From UBA5336 sp039815055 (GTDB taxonomy: Bacteria > Pseudomonadota > Alphaproteobacteria > Caulobacterales > Hyphomonadaceae), in assembly GCA_039815055.1 (NCBI GenBank), contig JBCCAA010000005.1, positions 17,008-81,007 on the forward strand: a DNA stretch of 64,000 nucleotides, written 5' to 3'. This document shows positions 26,504-33,571 of this stretch, piece after piece. The position numbers were made by a program, and so were the translations under genes. Position 1 is the stretch's first letter, and every line of letters starts with the position of its first letter. The notes beneath the pieces were generated by a model. The model saw only the letters and a list, made by a program, of their open reading frames with translations. It was not told the origin of the DNA and did not search any database.

Positions 26504-27651
26504 GTCGTTGTACTCCGTGACACGGGGGAAAGATCAGGTCCGGCCGATGTGGCACGGACAGCTGGATGGGGTTTGGCAAGGCCGGACATTTCAAGCAAGC
26601 GGGCATGTGCCGGACAGACACCCTTCAGCACGAGCTGGCGACCGTCGGATTCCAATCTACTGATCAACAGAGAGAGGGCACCGAGCCCGGCGCTGTCCAG
26701 CGCGCCAATTCGAGAAATGTCGACCAGTGGGGCGCGCATACCCTCGCTTGACTTCAAGATGAGAGTCGGAAACCGCGCCGCCTCGGCGCCGCTACAGTCG
26801 CCGGACACCTCTATCTGGGCGCCATGGCGCTCCACGATCAAGGGCGCGCCGGTACCGGGTTGGCCTTCCAATGCCGCTTGCATCGCACGCAGGCGTTTGA
26901 AGATAAGCGACAACAAGCCCGTGCCATCTGACCAGTAGCGTTTGAACAAGGCCGGTTCAGCGCCAATCCGCCACAGCCATTCCAGGCCCAGCTTGGCGAT
27001 CCAGCTCGGCGCACGCGGGATTGTGCCGGCCACAAAGTCCACGACTGCGCCGAGATGGGCAATTACGGGCGCACTGATCCGGGATTGGTTGGCTTCAATC
27101 CAGGACTGGCCTTTCGCCGCGCCCAGCGACACCAATACGAAATCGGGCCGGGCAGCATTGATCGTGTTGATCATCACCGGCGCCGACATGTCAGGCACGC
27201 TGCCATAACCAGGGTTGAGCGCGCCGCAGCCAATACATCCGCCGTCTTCCGCGTTCAGCACGGCGCAGGCCTTTTCCGCCGCGCCATCGCGGCCACCAAA
27301 GAAAAACACCCGGATGGGCGCTTCCGCCCCGCGTTTCTGGCGAAGCCGGTCGAAGAGATCAGAACCGGCCACGCGCTCTTTGATCGGCGCGCCGAGCTTT
27401 CGCGCAAGCCAGACGATGGGCGCGCCATCGGCCAGGCTCAAATCGGCATCGCGCACCTGACGCATGGCACCAGGATCCTTCAGTGCGCGCATCAGCCAAT
27501 TCAGGTTGGGCGTTACAAATGACAGCGGCACACGCGTTTTCACAGCCTCGCGCACTCGGGCTTCTGCCTCATCCAGCGTGACGGCATCAATCGGCAAGCC
27601 GAACACGGACCAGACCGAACGCGCCGGGATGGAAACAGCGGCCAGACTCAC
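26500..27651 (-). CDS. WecG/TagA/CpsF glycosyltransferase fused to a STAS domain
   Basis: A 383-residue two-domain protein. Residues about 15-245 are a WecG/TagA/CpsF family 26 glycosyltransferase: FVTPNLNWLMRA, LSLADGAPIVWLARKLG, ERVAGSDLF, FFFGGRDGAAEKA and HLGAVVDFVAGTIPRAPSW. Such enzymes add a sugar to a lipid-linked precursor at the cytoplasmic membrane face. Residues about 270-362 form a STAS domain with LVDISRIGALDSAGLGALSL, the Ser320 being the site phosphorylated in anti-anti-sigma proteins. The gene overlaps ilvN upstream and ilvC downstream by 4 bases each, an unexpected place. Activity in polysaccharide synthesis, tuned by the STAS domain, is an inference. Confidence 0.88.
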   Translation of the reverse strand: MSLAAVSIPARSVWSVFGLPIDAVTLDEAEARVREAVKTRVPLSFVTPNLNWLMRALKDPGAMRQVRDADLSLADGAPIVWLARKLGAPIKERVAGSDLFDRLRQKRGAEAPIRVFFFGGRDGAAEKACAVLNAEDGGCIGCGALNPGYGSVPDMSAPVMINTINAARPDFVLVSLGAAKGQSWIEANQSRISAPVIAHLGAVVDFVAGTIPRAPSWIAKLGLEWLWRIGAEPALFKRYWSDGTGLLSLIFKRLRAMQAALEGQPGTGAPLIVERHGAQIEVSGDCSGAEAARFPTLILKSSEGMRAPLVDISRIGALDSAGLGALSLLISRLESDGRQLVLKGVCPAHARLLEMSGLAKPHPAVRATSAGPDLSPVSRSTTT

Positions 27652-28199
27652 CCCGCATCCTTCCCGCGTTTGATGGAAAGCACGCCCGTGCGGGACACTT
27701 CCACCAGGCCAAGTGGCACCATCAGGTCCAGGAACTGGTCGATCTTGTCACTGGTGCCGGTGATCTCGAAGACGAAGCTCTCAGACGTAGTGTCGATGAC
27801 ATTGGCGCGGAAAATCTCCGCCATCCGCAGGGCTTCGACCCTGTCGCCACCAGTGCCGGCCACTTTGACGAGCGCAAGCTCGCGCTCCACACCCCGTTTG
27901 GATTTGGTGATGTCCACCACCTGATCGACGGGCACCAGGCGCAGCAGCTGGGCCTCGATCTGCACAAGCGTGTGGGCGGTACCACGCGTGACGATTGTGA
28001 TGCGCGAGCGGTGCCGAGACCGATCGACTTCCGCCACGGTGAGGCTTTCAATGTTGAACCCGCGCGCCGAAAACAGCCCGACCACCCGGGCCAGGACGCC
28101 GGGTTCATTGTCCACCATAACGGCCAGCGTGCGGCGCTCTTCAGTGCCATCATCATGGGTCATATCATAAGCGGATGCCGGGGCGTTGGGCTGGCTCAT
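27648..28199 (-). CDS. ilvN: Acetolactate synthase small (regulatory) subunit
   Basis: Regulatory partner of the acetohydroxyacid synthase encoded by ilvB; binds valine for feedback inhibition. The 183-residue protein has an N-terminal ACT domain (TLAVMVDNEPGVLARVVGLF, SARGFNIESLTVAEVD) and the C-terminal small-subunit domain (REREL-type region VERELALVKVAG, then FRANVIDTTSESFVFEITG). Length is normal. Its ATG overlaps the stop of the preceding unknown gene by 4 bases and its stop overlaps the following glycosyltransferase by 4 bases. The symbol ilvH would be equally valid. Confidence 0.95.
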   Translation of the reverse strand: MSQPNAPASAYDMTHDDGTEERRTLAVMVDNEPGVLARVVGLFSARGFNIESLTVAEVDRSRHRSRITIVTRGTAHTLVQIEAQLLRLVPVDQVVDITKSKRGVERELALVKVAGTGGDRVEALRMAEIFRANVIDTTSESFVFEITGTSDKIDQFLDLMVPLGLVEVSRTGVLSIKRGKDAG

Positions 28200-28936
28200 T
28201 CAGATGGGTCCTTTGAGAAATTGTGCTGAGCGTGGAGCAAGGCCTTACGCGTCTCTGCGTTGATCCGCTGGCTCCAACCTGCGCCTGTATCCTTAAGAAT
28301 TCCGGGGCGTCGCGTGTCGAAGACAATGGCCAGTTCACCTGCGCGGTCCAGGGATTCAGACCGCACACGCTCTGACTGGTCGGTATAGCGCTCGATCACT
28401 TCATCGAGATGGCTTGGGTCCAGATGGGCCTGCAACTCCGACACAAATTGCCGACGGCATTCGGTGATAAACCCTGCGCTATCTTCGCCGGAAACGCCGT
28501 CCTCACCGATCCGGCGAGTCTCGTGACAGGCGAAGATGAGCATATCCAGAATGGGCGGCCGCGCGCCGCGATACGCACTTTCCTTGTTTGTACTATCCCC
28601 GTGCGGATCAAGATTGGGGAAGAACAGCCGGCCACGATCTGCCAATGCAGACAGTTGGCTGGCAAGCTTCAGCTTATCGGTTTGCAAGTCGGCGACGCTG
28701 CTCTGACGCGACAAGGCCAAGGCGCTGGCGGCGCTCATGGCATCAATGGCTTCGCTGCCCCAAACCAGGCTCGCGCCATCTATCTTATGTCGTAACTCCA
28801 GTTCCTGAAGCTTTCGCTGGCGCCGCGTTTCAACGCGCGCGATGACCGCGCTTACAAGGGCGACCATTGCCGAAACGACGGCAATCATGACATCCGAATT
28901 GGATTGCAACCAGTTCATGACTGTATCTGTTTCCAT
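28196..28936 (-). CDS. Uncharacterised single-span membrane protein between ilvB and ilvN
   Basis: A 246-residue protein of no recognised family. One membrane segment lies near the N-terminus (about residues 16-32, VMIAVVSAMVALVSAVIA). A basic linker follows (RVETRRQRKLQELELRHK) and then a long charged, mostly helical cytoplasmic part. This topology, a short N-terminal anchor and a helical body, recalls many DUF-type membrane-tethered proteins. The ATG at 28936 is chosen because GGGGAAG sits just upstream. The stop overlaps the ilvN start by 4 bases, so it is translated with the ilv operon although ilvB and ilvN are usually adjacent. Confidence 0.75.
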   Translation of the reverse strand: METDTVMNWLQSNSDVMIAVVSAMVALVSAVIARVETRRQRKLQELELRHKIDGASLVWGSEAIDAMSAASALALSRQSSVADLQTDKLKLASQLSALADRGRLFFPNLDPHGDSTNKESAYRGARPPILDMLIFACHETRRIGEDGVSGEDSAGFITECRRQFVSELQAHLDPSHLDEVIERYTDQSERVRSESLDRAGELAIVFDTRRPGILKDTGAGWSQRINAETRKALLHAQHNFSKDPSE

Positions 28937-29203
28937 GGTCTTCCCCAACGTCCACGACATGCCTTCTTGCCATGTCAGGTGTGGGGACGGCAACGCCGCG
29001 TCCGCAAGGATCAGCCCAAAGACTTACCGTGATGAGCCGCCAGGCGCAGCGCCGGGCGTTCATTGACCGGGGCTTCCTGGGAAAACCGCTGGGCGAAGGT
29101 CAGGCCGGGGCGAGCGGACCGGGTCTGGGCGGGCGCCGGTCCGGCCATGGTGAGTCCCAATGGCGGACGGTCACTGGCGGGCGTTTTCACAAGTCTCAAC
29201 ATT

Positions 29204-30988
29204 CTACACCAGCCTCTTTCCGGCGTCGTCAATTTCATCACCCTGGATTTCCGACAGGATCATGTCGTTATGGGCCGCCCCGGACGGGATCATCGGAAGG
29301 CAGTTCTCCGCCTTCTCAACCCGGCAATCGAAGATAACCGGCCCGTTATGGTCGATCATGTCCATGATTTTTCCGTCAAGCTCGCGAGGATCGTCACAAA
29401 TGATTCCTTTTGCGCCATAAGCCTCGGCCAGTTTCACAAAATCAGGCAGCGCATCGGAATAGGAATGGCTGTAGCGCTCACCATGCAGCAGCTCCTGCCA
29501 CTGGCGCACCATGCCCATCCACTCATTGTTGAGGATGAACACCTTGATCGGCAGATTGTGCTGAACAGCGGTGGACATTTCCTGCAACACCATCTGCACG
29601 CTGGCTTCACCGGCGATGTCGATCACCAGCGAATCACGATGGGCCGCCTGGATGCCCACAGCTGCCGGAAGGCCATAGCCCATCGTGCCAAGCCCGCCGG
29701 AGGTCATCCAACGGTTCGGCTCTTCAAAATGAAAATGCTGGGCTGCCCACATCTGGTGCTGGCCAACCTCGGTGGAGATATAGGTCTCGCGATCCTTGGT
29801 CAGTTCATACAACCTTGCGATGGCGTGTTGGGGTTTGATGGTGTCCTTGCTTTCGCCATATCGAAAGCAATCACGCGCGCGCCAGGTGTCGATCTCGGCT
29901 TTCCAGCCTTTCAGTGACGGCGTCTTCGGGCGTCTTTCACTCCAGCCATCGAGCAATGCGTCCAGCGCCTGCTCGCAATCGGCCACAATTGGCACATCGA
30001 CGCGGATCACCTTGTTGATCGAGGACGGATCGATATCGATGTGGATCTTCTTCGAGCCGGGCGAAAACGCATCGATACGACCGGTCACACGGTCATCGAA
30101 GCGCGCTCCGACGCAGATCATCAGATCGCAATCATGCATGGCATTGTTGGCCTCATACGCGCCGTGCATGCCCAGCATGCCGAGCCAATCGGTATGGCTG
30201 GCGGGAAATGCGCCCAGGCCCATCAAGGTGGACGTGACTGGAAATCCGGTCGCCTCTTGCAGGGCGCGCAGCAACTTCGCGGCGCGCGGGCCGGAGTTGA
30301 TCACCCCACCGCCGGTATAGAACACCGGACGCTTGGCTTTCACCATCAGGTCCAGCGCCTGGGAAATACGGTCAGGCTCCGGCACGGTGCGCGGGCGGTA
30401 GGTTTGGCGAACAACGTCGTCCTTCTCCACCCATTTGCCCGACGCGAACTGGATATCCTTGGGAATGTCCACAACGACGGGACCCGGGCGTCCACTGGTG
30501 GCCACCAGGAACGCTTCATGGAGCGTGCGAGCCAAATCATTCACGTCGGTGACGAGGTAATTGTGTTTGGCGCAGCACCGCGTGATTCCCACCGTATCGC
30601 ACTCTTGGAAGGCGTCGGTTCCGATGAGGTGTGTCGGCACCTGACCAGTGATCACCACCATAGGGATGGAGTCCATCATGGCGTCGGTGATCGGGGTCAC
30701 CATATTGGTGGCACCGGGTCCGGACGTGACGAGCGCAACACCCGGCATCCCGGTCGAGCGGGCATAGCCTTCAGCCGCATGGCCAGCGCCCTGTTCATGG
30801 CGCACCAGGATGTGGCGGATGGCGGGCTCTGAAAACAGGGCATCATAAATCGGCAGCACGGCGCCGCCCGGATAACCGAACATGACCTCGACACCCTGGG
30901 CCTTTAGGACATCGATGACGATTTGCGCGCCGGTGCGCGTGTCGTCTGTCTTCGTCTTGGCAGGGCGGGTTTTGGTTTTGGTGGTCAT
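29204..30988 (-). CDS. ilvB: Acetolactate synthase large (catalytic) subunit
   Basis: ThDP- and FAD-dependent first enzyme of branched-chain amino-acid synthesis. The 594-residue protein has the full length, with catalytic Glu65 in LVRHEQGAGHAAEGYA, the FAD-domain region LGMLGMHGAYEANNA, and the ThDP/metal motif ending in FILNNEWMGMVRQWQELLH. The usual Asp of the metal motif appears as Glu461 (AGEASVQM). The leader upstream contains a peptide and terminator typical of attenuation. Downstream, 267 bases separate it from the next gene on the same strand; I see only a doubtful 76-codon frame there. Confidence 0.96.
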   Translation of the reverse strand: MTTKTKTRPAKTKTDDTRTGAQIVIDVLKAQGVEVMFGYPGGAVLPIYDALFSEPAIRHILVRHEQGAGHAAEGYARSTGMPGVALVTSGPGATNMVTPITDAMMDSIPMVVITGQVPTHLIGTDAFQECDTVGITRCCAKHNYLVTDVNDLARTLHEAFLVATSGRPGPVVVDIPKDIQFASGKWVEKDDVVRQTYRPRTVPEPDRISQALDLMVKAKRPVFYTGGGVINSGPRAAKLLRALQEATGFPVTSTLMGLGAFPASHTDWLGMLGMHGAYEANNAMHDCDLMICVGARFDDRVTGRIDAFSPGSKKIHIDIDPSSINKVIRVDVPIVADCEQALDALLDGWSERRPKTPSLKGWKAEIDTWRARDCFRYGESKDTIKPQHAIARLYELTKDRETYISTEVGQHQMWAAQHFHFEEPNRWMTSGGLGTMGYGLPAAVGIQAAHRDSLVIDIAGEASVQMVLQEMSTAVQHNLPIKVFILNNEWMGMVRQWQELLHGERYSHSYSDALPDFVKLAEAYGAKGIICDDPRELDGKIMDMIDHNGPVIFDCRVEKAENCLPMIPSGAAHNDMILSEIQGDEIDDAGKRLV

Positions 30989-31027
30989 CGGTCTGTCTTG
31001 AGTTGAGTTGGCGACGGTGTTGAAACG

Positions 31028-31053
31028 AAAAAGGGTCTCCGATGGAGACCCTT
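31028..31053 (-). terminator. ilv leader attenuator terminator
   Basis: Perfect 10-bp stem AAGGGTCTCC / GGAGACCCTT with a 3-base loop, running straight into a T-run on the minus strand. It lies between the leader peptide and ilvB, about 40 bases before the ilvB start codon, so read-through must be regulated for the operon to be expressed. Confidence 0.85.
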
Positions 31054-31061
31054 GTATGCTT

Positions 31062-31098
31062 GCGCCCGCGACTAGCTTCTATGGCCAGTCACGGACGC
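31062..31098 (-). promoter_or_regulatory. ilv leader 1:2-type pause hairpin
   Basis: The 12-base arms GCGTCCGTGACT (31087-31098) and AGTCGCGGGCGC (31062-31073) pair fully with two G-U pairs across a 13-base loop. The left arm covers the last codons and stop of the leader peptide, so a ribosome finishing the peptide would block this hairpin. This is the position of the pause/protector hairpin in amino-acid operon attenuators. Confidence 0.7.
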
Positions 31099-31127
31099 CT
31101 AATAACGAGTACGATGCTGCTACGCAT
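31089..31127 (-). CDS. ilv leader peptide (attenuator)
   Basis: A 12-codon frame reading MRSSIVLVIRRP and stop, too short for normal gene calling. Five consecutive residues (I-V-L-V-I) are exactly the amino acids made by the downstream operon. GGGAGAG lies about 10 bases upstream of its ATG. It sits just after a good promoter and before a stem-loop series ending in a terminator. Ribosome stalling on Ile/Val/Leu codons would be the sensor, as in known ilv and leu leaders. The peptide itself is not expected to have another function. Confidence 0.8.
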   Translation of the reverse strand: MRSSIVLVIRRP

Positions 31128-31154
31128 TGCGGTAGTTCTCTCCCATTGGCCCTT

Positions 31155-31183
31155 AGAATATCTTGCCCTTTAACTGGGGTCAA
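31155..31183 (-). promoter_or_regulatory. Promoter of the ilv operon
   Basis: On the minus strand, TTGACC (31178-31183) and TATTCT (31155-31160) are spaced by 17 bases, close to the sigma-70-type consensus. The expected start is about 31148, some 20 bases before the leader-peptide ATG. The -35 box lies within the last codons of miaA, so the operon has its own promoter separate from miaA. Confidence 0.7.
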
Positions 31184-32102
31184 TCTCCCTATAGAGGGCA
31201 AAAATCACCTTTTTTCGATCGCTCAGTTCCATGGTCGGAATGCGAGTCCAGAACGGAAACTGCCGCCCGATCCAGGTGAACTGGCGCTTGGCATAGCGGC
31301 GCGTATCGCGCTTGGCCTGTTCGGCGGCAAATTCTGCGCTGATCTCTCCACTTATGAATTTGGCGAGCCAGGGCATGCCGTGGGCTTTCAAGGCCGGGAG
31401 TTCGGGATCGAGCGAACGCGCCACCAGGGCGCGCGCCTCTTCCATGGCCCCTTGCATCATCATACCCTCAAAGCGGCGGTCAATCCGCGCATAGAGCCGC
31501 GCACGCGGCGGGGTCAGCGCGAGGCCGAGATACTCGCCTTCGCCCAAGAGCGGCGGTGTTCTTGCGCCCTGGAAGCTGGAAAACGCTTTACCGGTGGCAA
31601 GCCAGACCGCATAGGCGCGCGACAAACGCTGGCGATCATTGGCGCCTAGTCGTTCGGCTGAGTCCGCGTCTACCGCTGCCAATCGCGCGCGCAGGCCTTC
31701 AGTACCTTCCGTGGCTAAAATCGCTCGCACATCGGCGCGAATATCCTCTGGCACTGGTGGAATCTCGCTGAGCCCAGCCGTTAACGCCAGAAAATACAGG
31801 CCCGTCCCGCCCGTAAATATCGCCCGTTTGCCCTCGCGCTCCAGCCGACGCAGAACCTTCTCGACCGCTTTAAGCCACGCACCTGTGGAGTACCGGTCGC
31901 CGGCATCGACATGACCAAACAGATGGTGCGGGGCACGGCTCATCTCATCGGCGCTGGGCCGCGCCGTCAGCACGTTCAAATCGCCATAGACCTGCATGGA
32001 GTCGGCATTGATGATCTCGCCGTTCAGGGCCTCGGCAAGGTCAATTGACAATTGGGTCTTGCCGCTGGCGGTGGGACCGTGGATGAGAAGCGCAGGATAC
32101 AT
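31170..32102 (-). CDS. miaA: tRNA dimethylallyltransferase
   Basis: Transfers a dimethylallyl group to A37 of tRNAs that read codons beginning with U. The 310-residue protein starts MYPALLIHGPTASGKTQLS, giving the P-loop GPTASGKT at about 9-16. INADSMQVYGDLNVLTARPS, HHLFGHVD, FTGGTGLYFLAL and the C-terminal RDTRRYAKRQFTWIGRQ match the family. The ATG at 32102 is used; an in-frame start 60 bases upstream would overlap the divergent serB region. It ends just before the ilv promoter, whose -35 box lies in its last codons. Confidence 0.95.
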   Translation of the reverse strand: MYPALLIHGPTASGKTQLSIDLAEALNGEIINADSMQVYGDLNVLTARPSADEMSRAPHHLFGHVDAGDRYSTGAWLKAVEKVLRRLEREGKRAIFTGGTGLYFLALTAGLSEIPPVPEDIRADVRAILATEGTEGLRARLAAVDADSAERLGANDRQRLSRAYAVWLATGKAFSSFQGARTPPLLGEGEYLGLALTPPRARLYARIDRRFEGMMMQGAMEEARALVARSLDPELPALKAHGMPWLAKFISGEISAEFAAEQAKRDTRRYAKRQFTWIGRQFPFWTRIPTMELSDRKKVIFALYREIDPS

Positions 32103-32153
32103 CCAACAGAGTTGTATGCCGCTGCAGCACGACTTGAAAGGGTAAGAATACTG

Positions 32154-33095
32154 ATGATTCAAGACGCCGCATCAAACACCCAGCATACCGTCATCGCGGT
32201 GGCGACCACCATCAACCCGGCCATCCATACGCAGCTGGAACAGCTTGTGCGCGCGGCCTTGCTTGATGCCGCTGGCCGAGAATTGAACATGCGCGATCTC
32301 TGCCCTTCGAGGGAAGATTTTGCCCTTTGCGCCGATTTGCCCCTTTCGGGCCAGGCAGCGAGCGACCTTCGCGCCACGCTTTCAAACGCCCTTCAAGGAC
32401 AAGTCGATGTGGCGGTCGTGCCGACAGCCGCGACGCGCAAACGCCTTCTGATTTGCGACATGGACTCCACCGTGATCGGTCAGGAGTGCCTCGATGAATT
32501 GGCAGACTTTGCTGGCAGGAAATCAGAGGTGTCCGCGATCACGGAACGCGCCATGGCGGGCGAACTGGAATTCGACGGCGCGCTGACCGAACGGGTTGCC
32601 ATGCTGGCCGGGCTCGAACTGTCAGCTCTGCAGGCCTGCTTTGAGGAACGAATCAGCCTGAATGCTGGTGCACGCACGCTGGTCGCCACGATGAAAGCCC
32701 ATGGGGCGCGGGCAGTGCTGGTCTCTGGAGGGTTCACATTCTTCACTGGCCGGGTGGCCGAGGCCGCCGGGTTCGAGGCCCATCGCGGCAACACGTTGAT
32801 TGATGATGGCGCGGCACTGACCGGCAAGGTGGGTCAGCCAATTCTGGGGCGCGAAGCCAAGCTGACAGCCCTGGAGGACGAAATCACGGCCCTCAAGCTC
32901 GCCGCATCCGACGTGCTCGCCATGGGCGACGGCGCTAATGATCTGGCCATGATCGAAGCGGCGGGCCTCGGCGTCGCCTACCGCGCCAAACCGGTCGTCG
33001 CCGCGGCCTCAGACGCCGCAATCGACATAAGTGATCTCACCGCGGCGTTGTATTTCCAGGGGTATGAAAGACGAGAATTCGAGATGAGGTTCTAG
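32154..33095 (+). CDS. serB: Phosphoserine phosphatase
   Basis: Last step of serine synthesis. The 313-residue HAD-family enzyme has the nucleophile motif ICDMDSTVIGQECLDELA, the FDGALTERVAML segment, motif II LVSGGFTFF and motif IV MGDGANDLAMIEAAGLGVAYRAK. The N-terminal 80 residues form an ACT-like regulatory extension, as in many proteobacterial SerB proteins. The ATG at 32154 is chosen because the longer reading would overlap divergent miaA. A small lipoprotein gene begins 2 bases after its stop. Confidence 0.95.
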   Translation: MIQDAASNTQHTVIAVATTINPAIHTQLEQLVRAALLDAAGRELNMRDLCPSREDFALCADLPLSGQAASDLRATLSNALQGQVDVAVVPTAATRKRLLICDMDSTVIGQECLDELADFAGRKSEVSAITERAMAGELEFDGALTERVAMLAGLELSALQACFEERISLNAGARTLVATMKAHGARAVLVSGGFTFFTGRVAEAAGFEAHRGNTLIDDGAALTGKVGQPILGREAKLTALEDEITALKLAASDVLAMGDGANDLAMIEAAGLGVAYRAKPVVAAASDAAIDISDLTAALYFQGYERREFEMRF

Positions 33096-33097
33096 CC

Positions 33098-33532
33098 ATG
33101 CAACGACGGATATTGGGCCTTATACTGGCAAGCTTCGTATCACTTTCAGCGTGCGATGAGGTTGTGTATGAAGTCTATGAAGACATACCCACTGCTCAGG
33201 CAGATCAAATGATGGCCAAGGGTTGGCTGCCTGAGTGGATACCGAAAGACGCAACCAACATCCATTTACGCTTCGATCTTGATACCAACGCCAGATCCAT
33301 CAGCTTCACCCACGGAAATTCATATGACGAACGATGGCCTCGGCTTTGTGCGCCTGCGCGACGCGAAATCGTATCAAAGCCGCGATTGCGAACGCGACTG
33401 TTTCCCAGGTCAATCCAAAACATGGAAGGGGTGCAGGATTGCGTCGATCTGTTCGCCGTCCGGGATCGACACGGAAGTGTTCACATGTGGGCCAACTCAA
33501 CAGGTCTTGTAGACAAGACGAATTATCCTTGA
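33098..33532 (+). CDS. Small putative lipoprotein
   Basis: A 144-residue exported protein. A signal peptide ends in the lipobox LSAC (Cys19), and the mature part has KGWLPEWIPKDATNIHL and FDLDTNARSISF, a pattern seen in small uncharacterised proteobacterial lipoproteins. Two further cysteines lie in the second half. The base composition is lower in GC than the flanking genes and uses more A/T-ending codons, hinting at a more recent arrival or relaxed selection. It starts 2 bases after serB and is followed by a gap of 39 bases to the convergent degP. Confidence 0.7.
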   Translation: MQRRILGLILASFVSLSACDEVVYEVYEDIPTAQADQMMAKGWLPEWIPKDATNIHLRFDLDTNARSISFTHGNSYDERWPRLCAPARREIVSKPRLRTRLFPRSIQNMEGVQDCVDLFAVRDRHGSVHMWANSTGLVDKTNYP

Positions 33533-33571
33533 TTCCGTTCGAAGCTGAATTTCACTCCGACCGATAATCTT

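Noticed and set aside
25526..26938. 470-codon open frame on the plus strand opposite ilvC
   Set aside because: Antisense shadow of ilvC and the glycosyltransferase gene; the protein shows no family features.
29011..29241. 76-codon frame on the minus strand between ilvB and the next gene
   Set aside because: It overlaps the end of ilvB, has no good ribosome site and no recognisable pattern. It could be real but I cannot support it.
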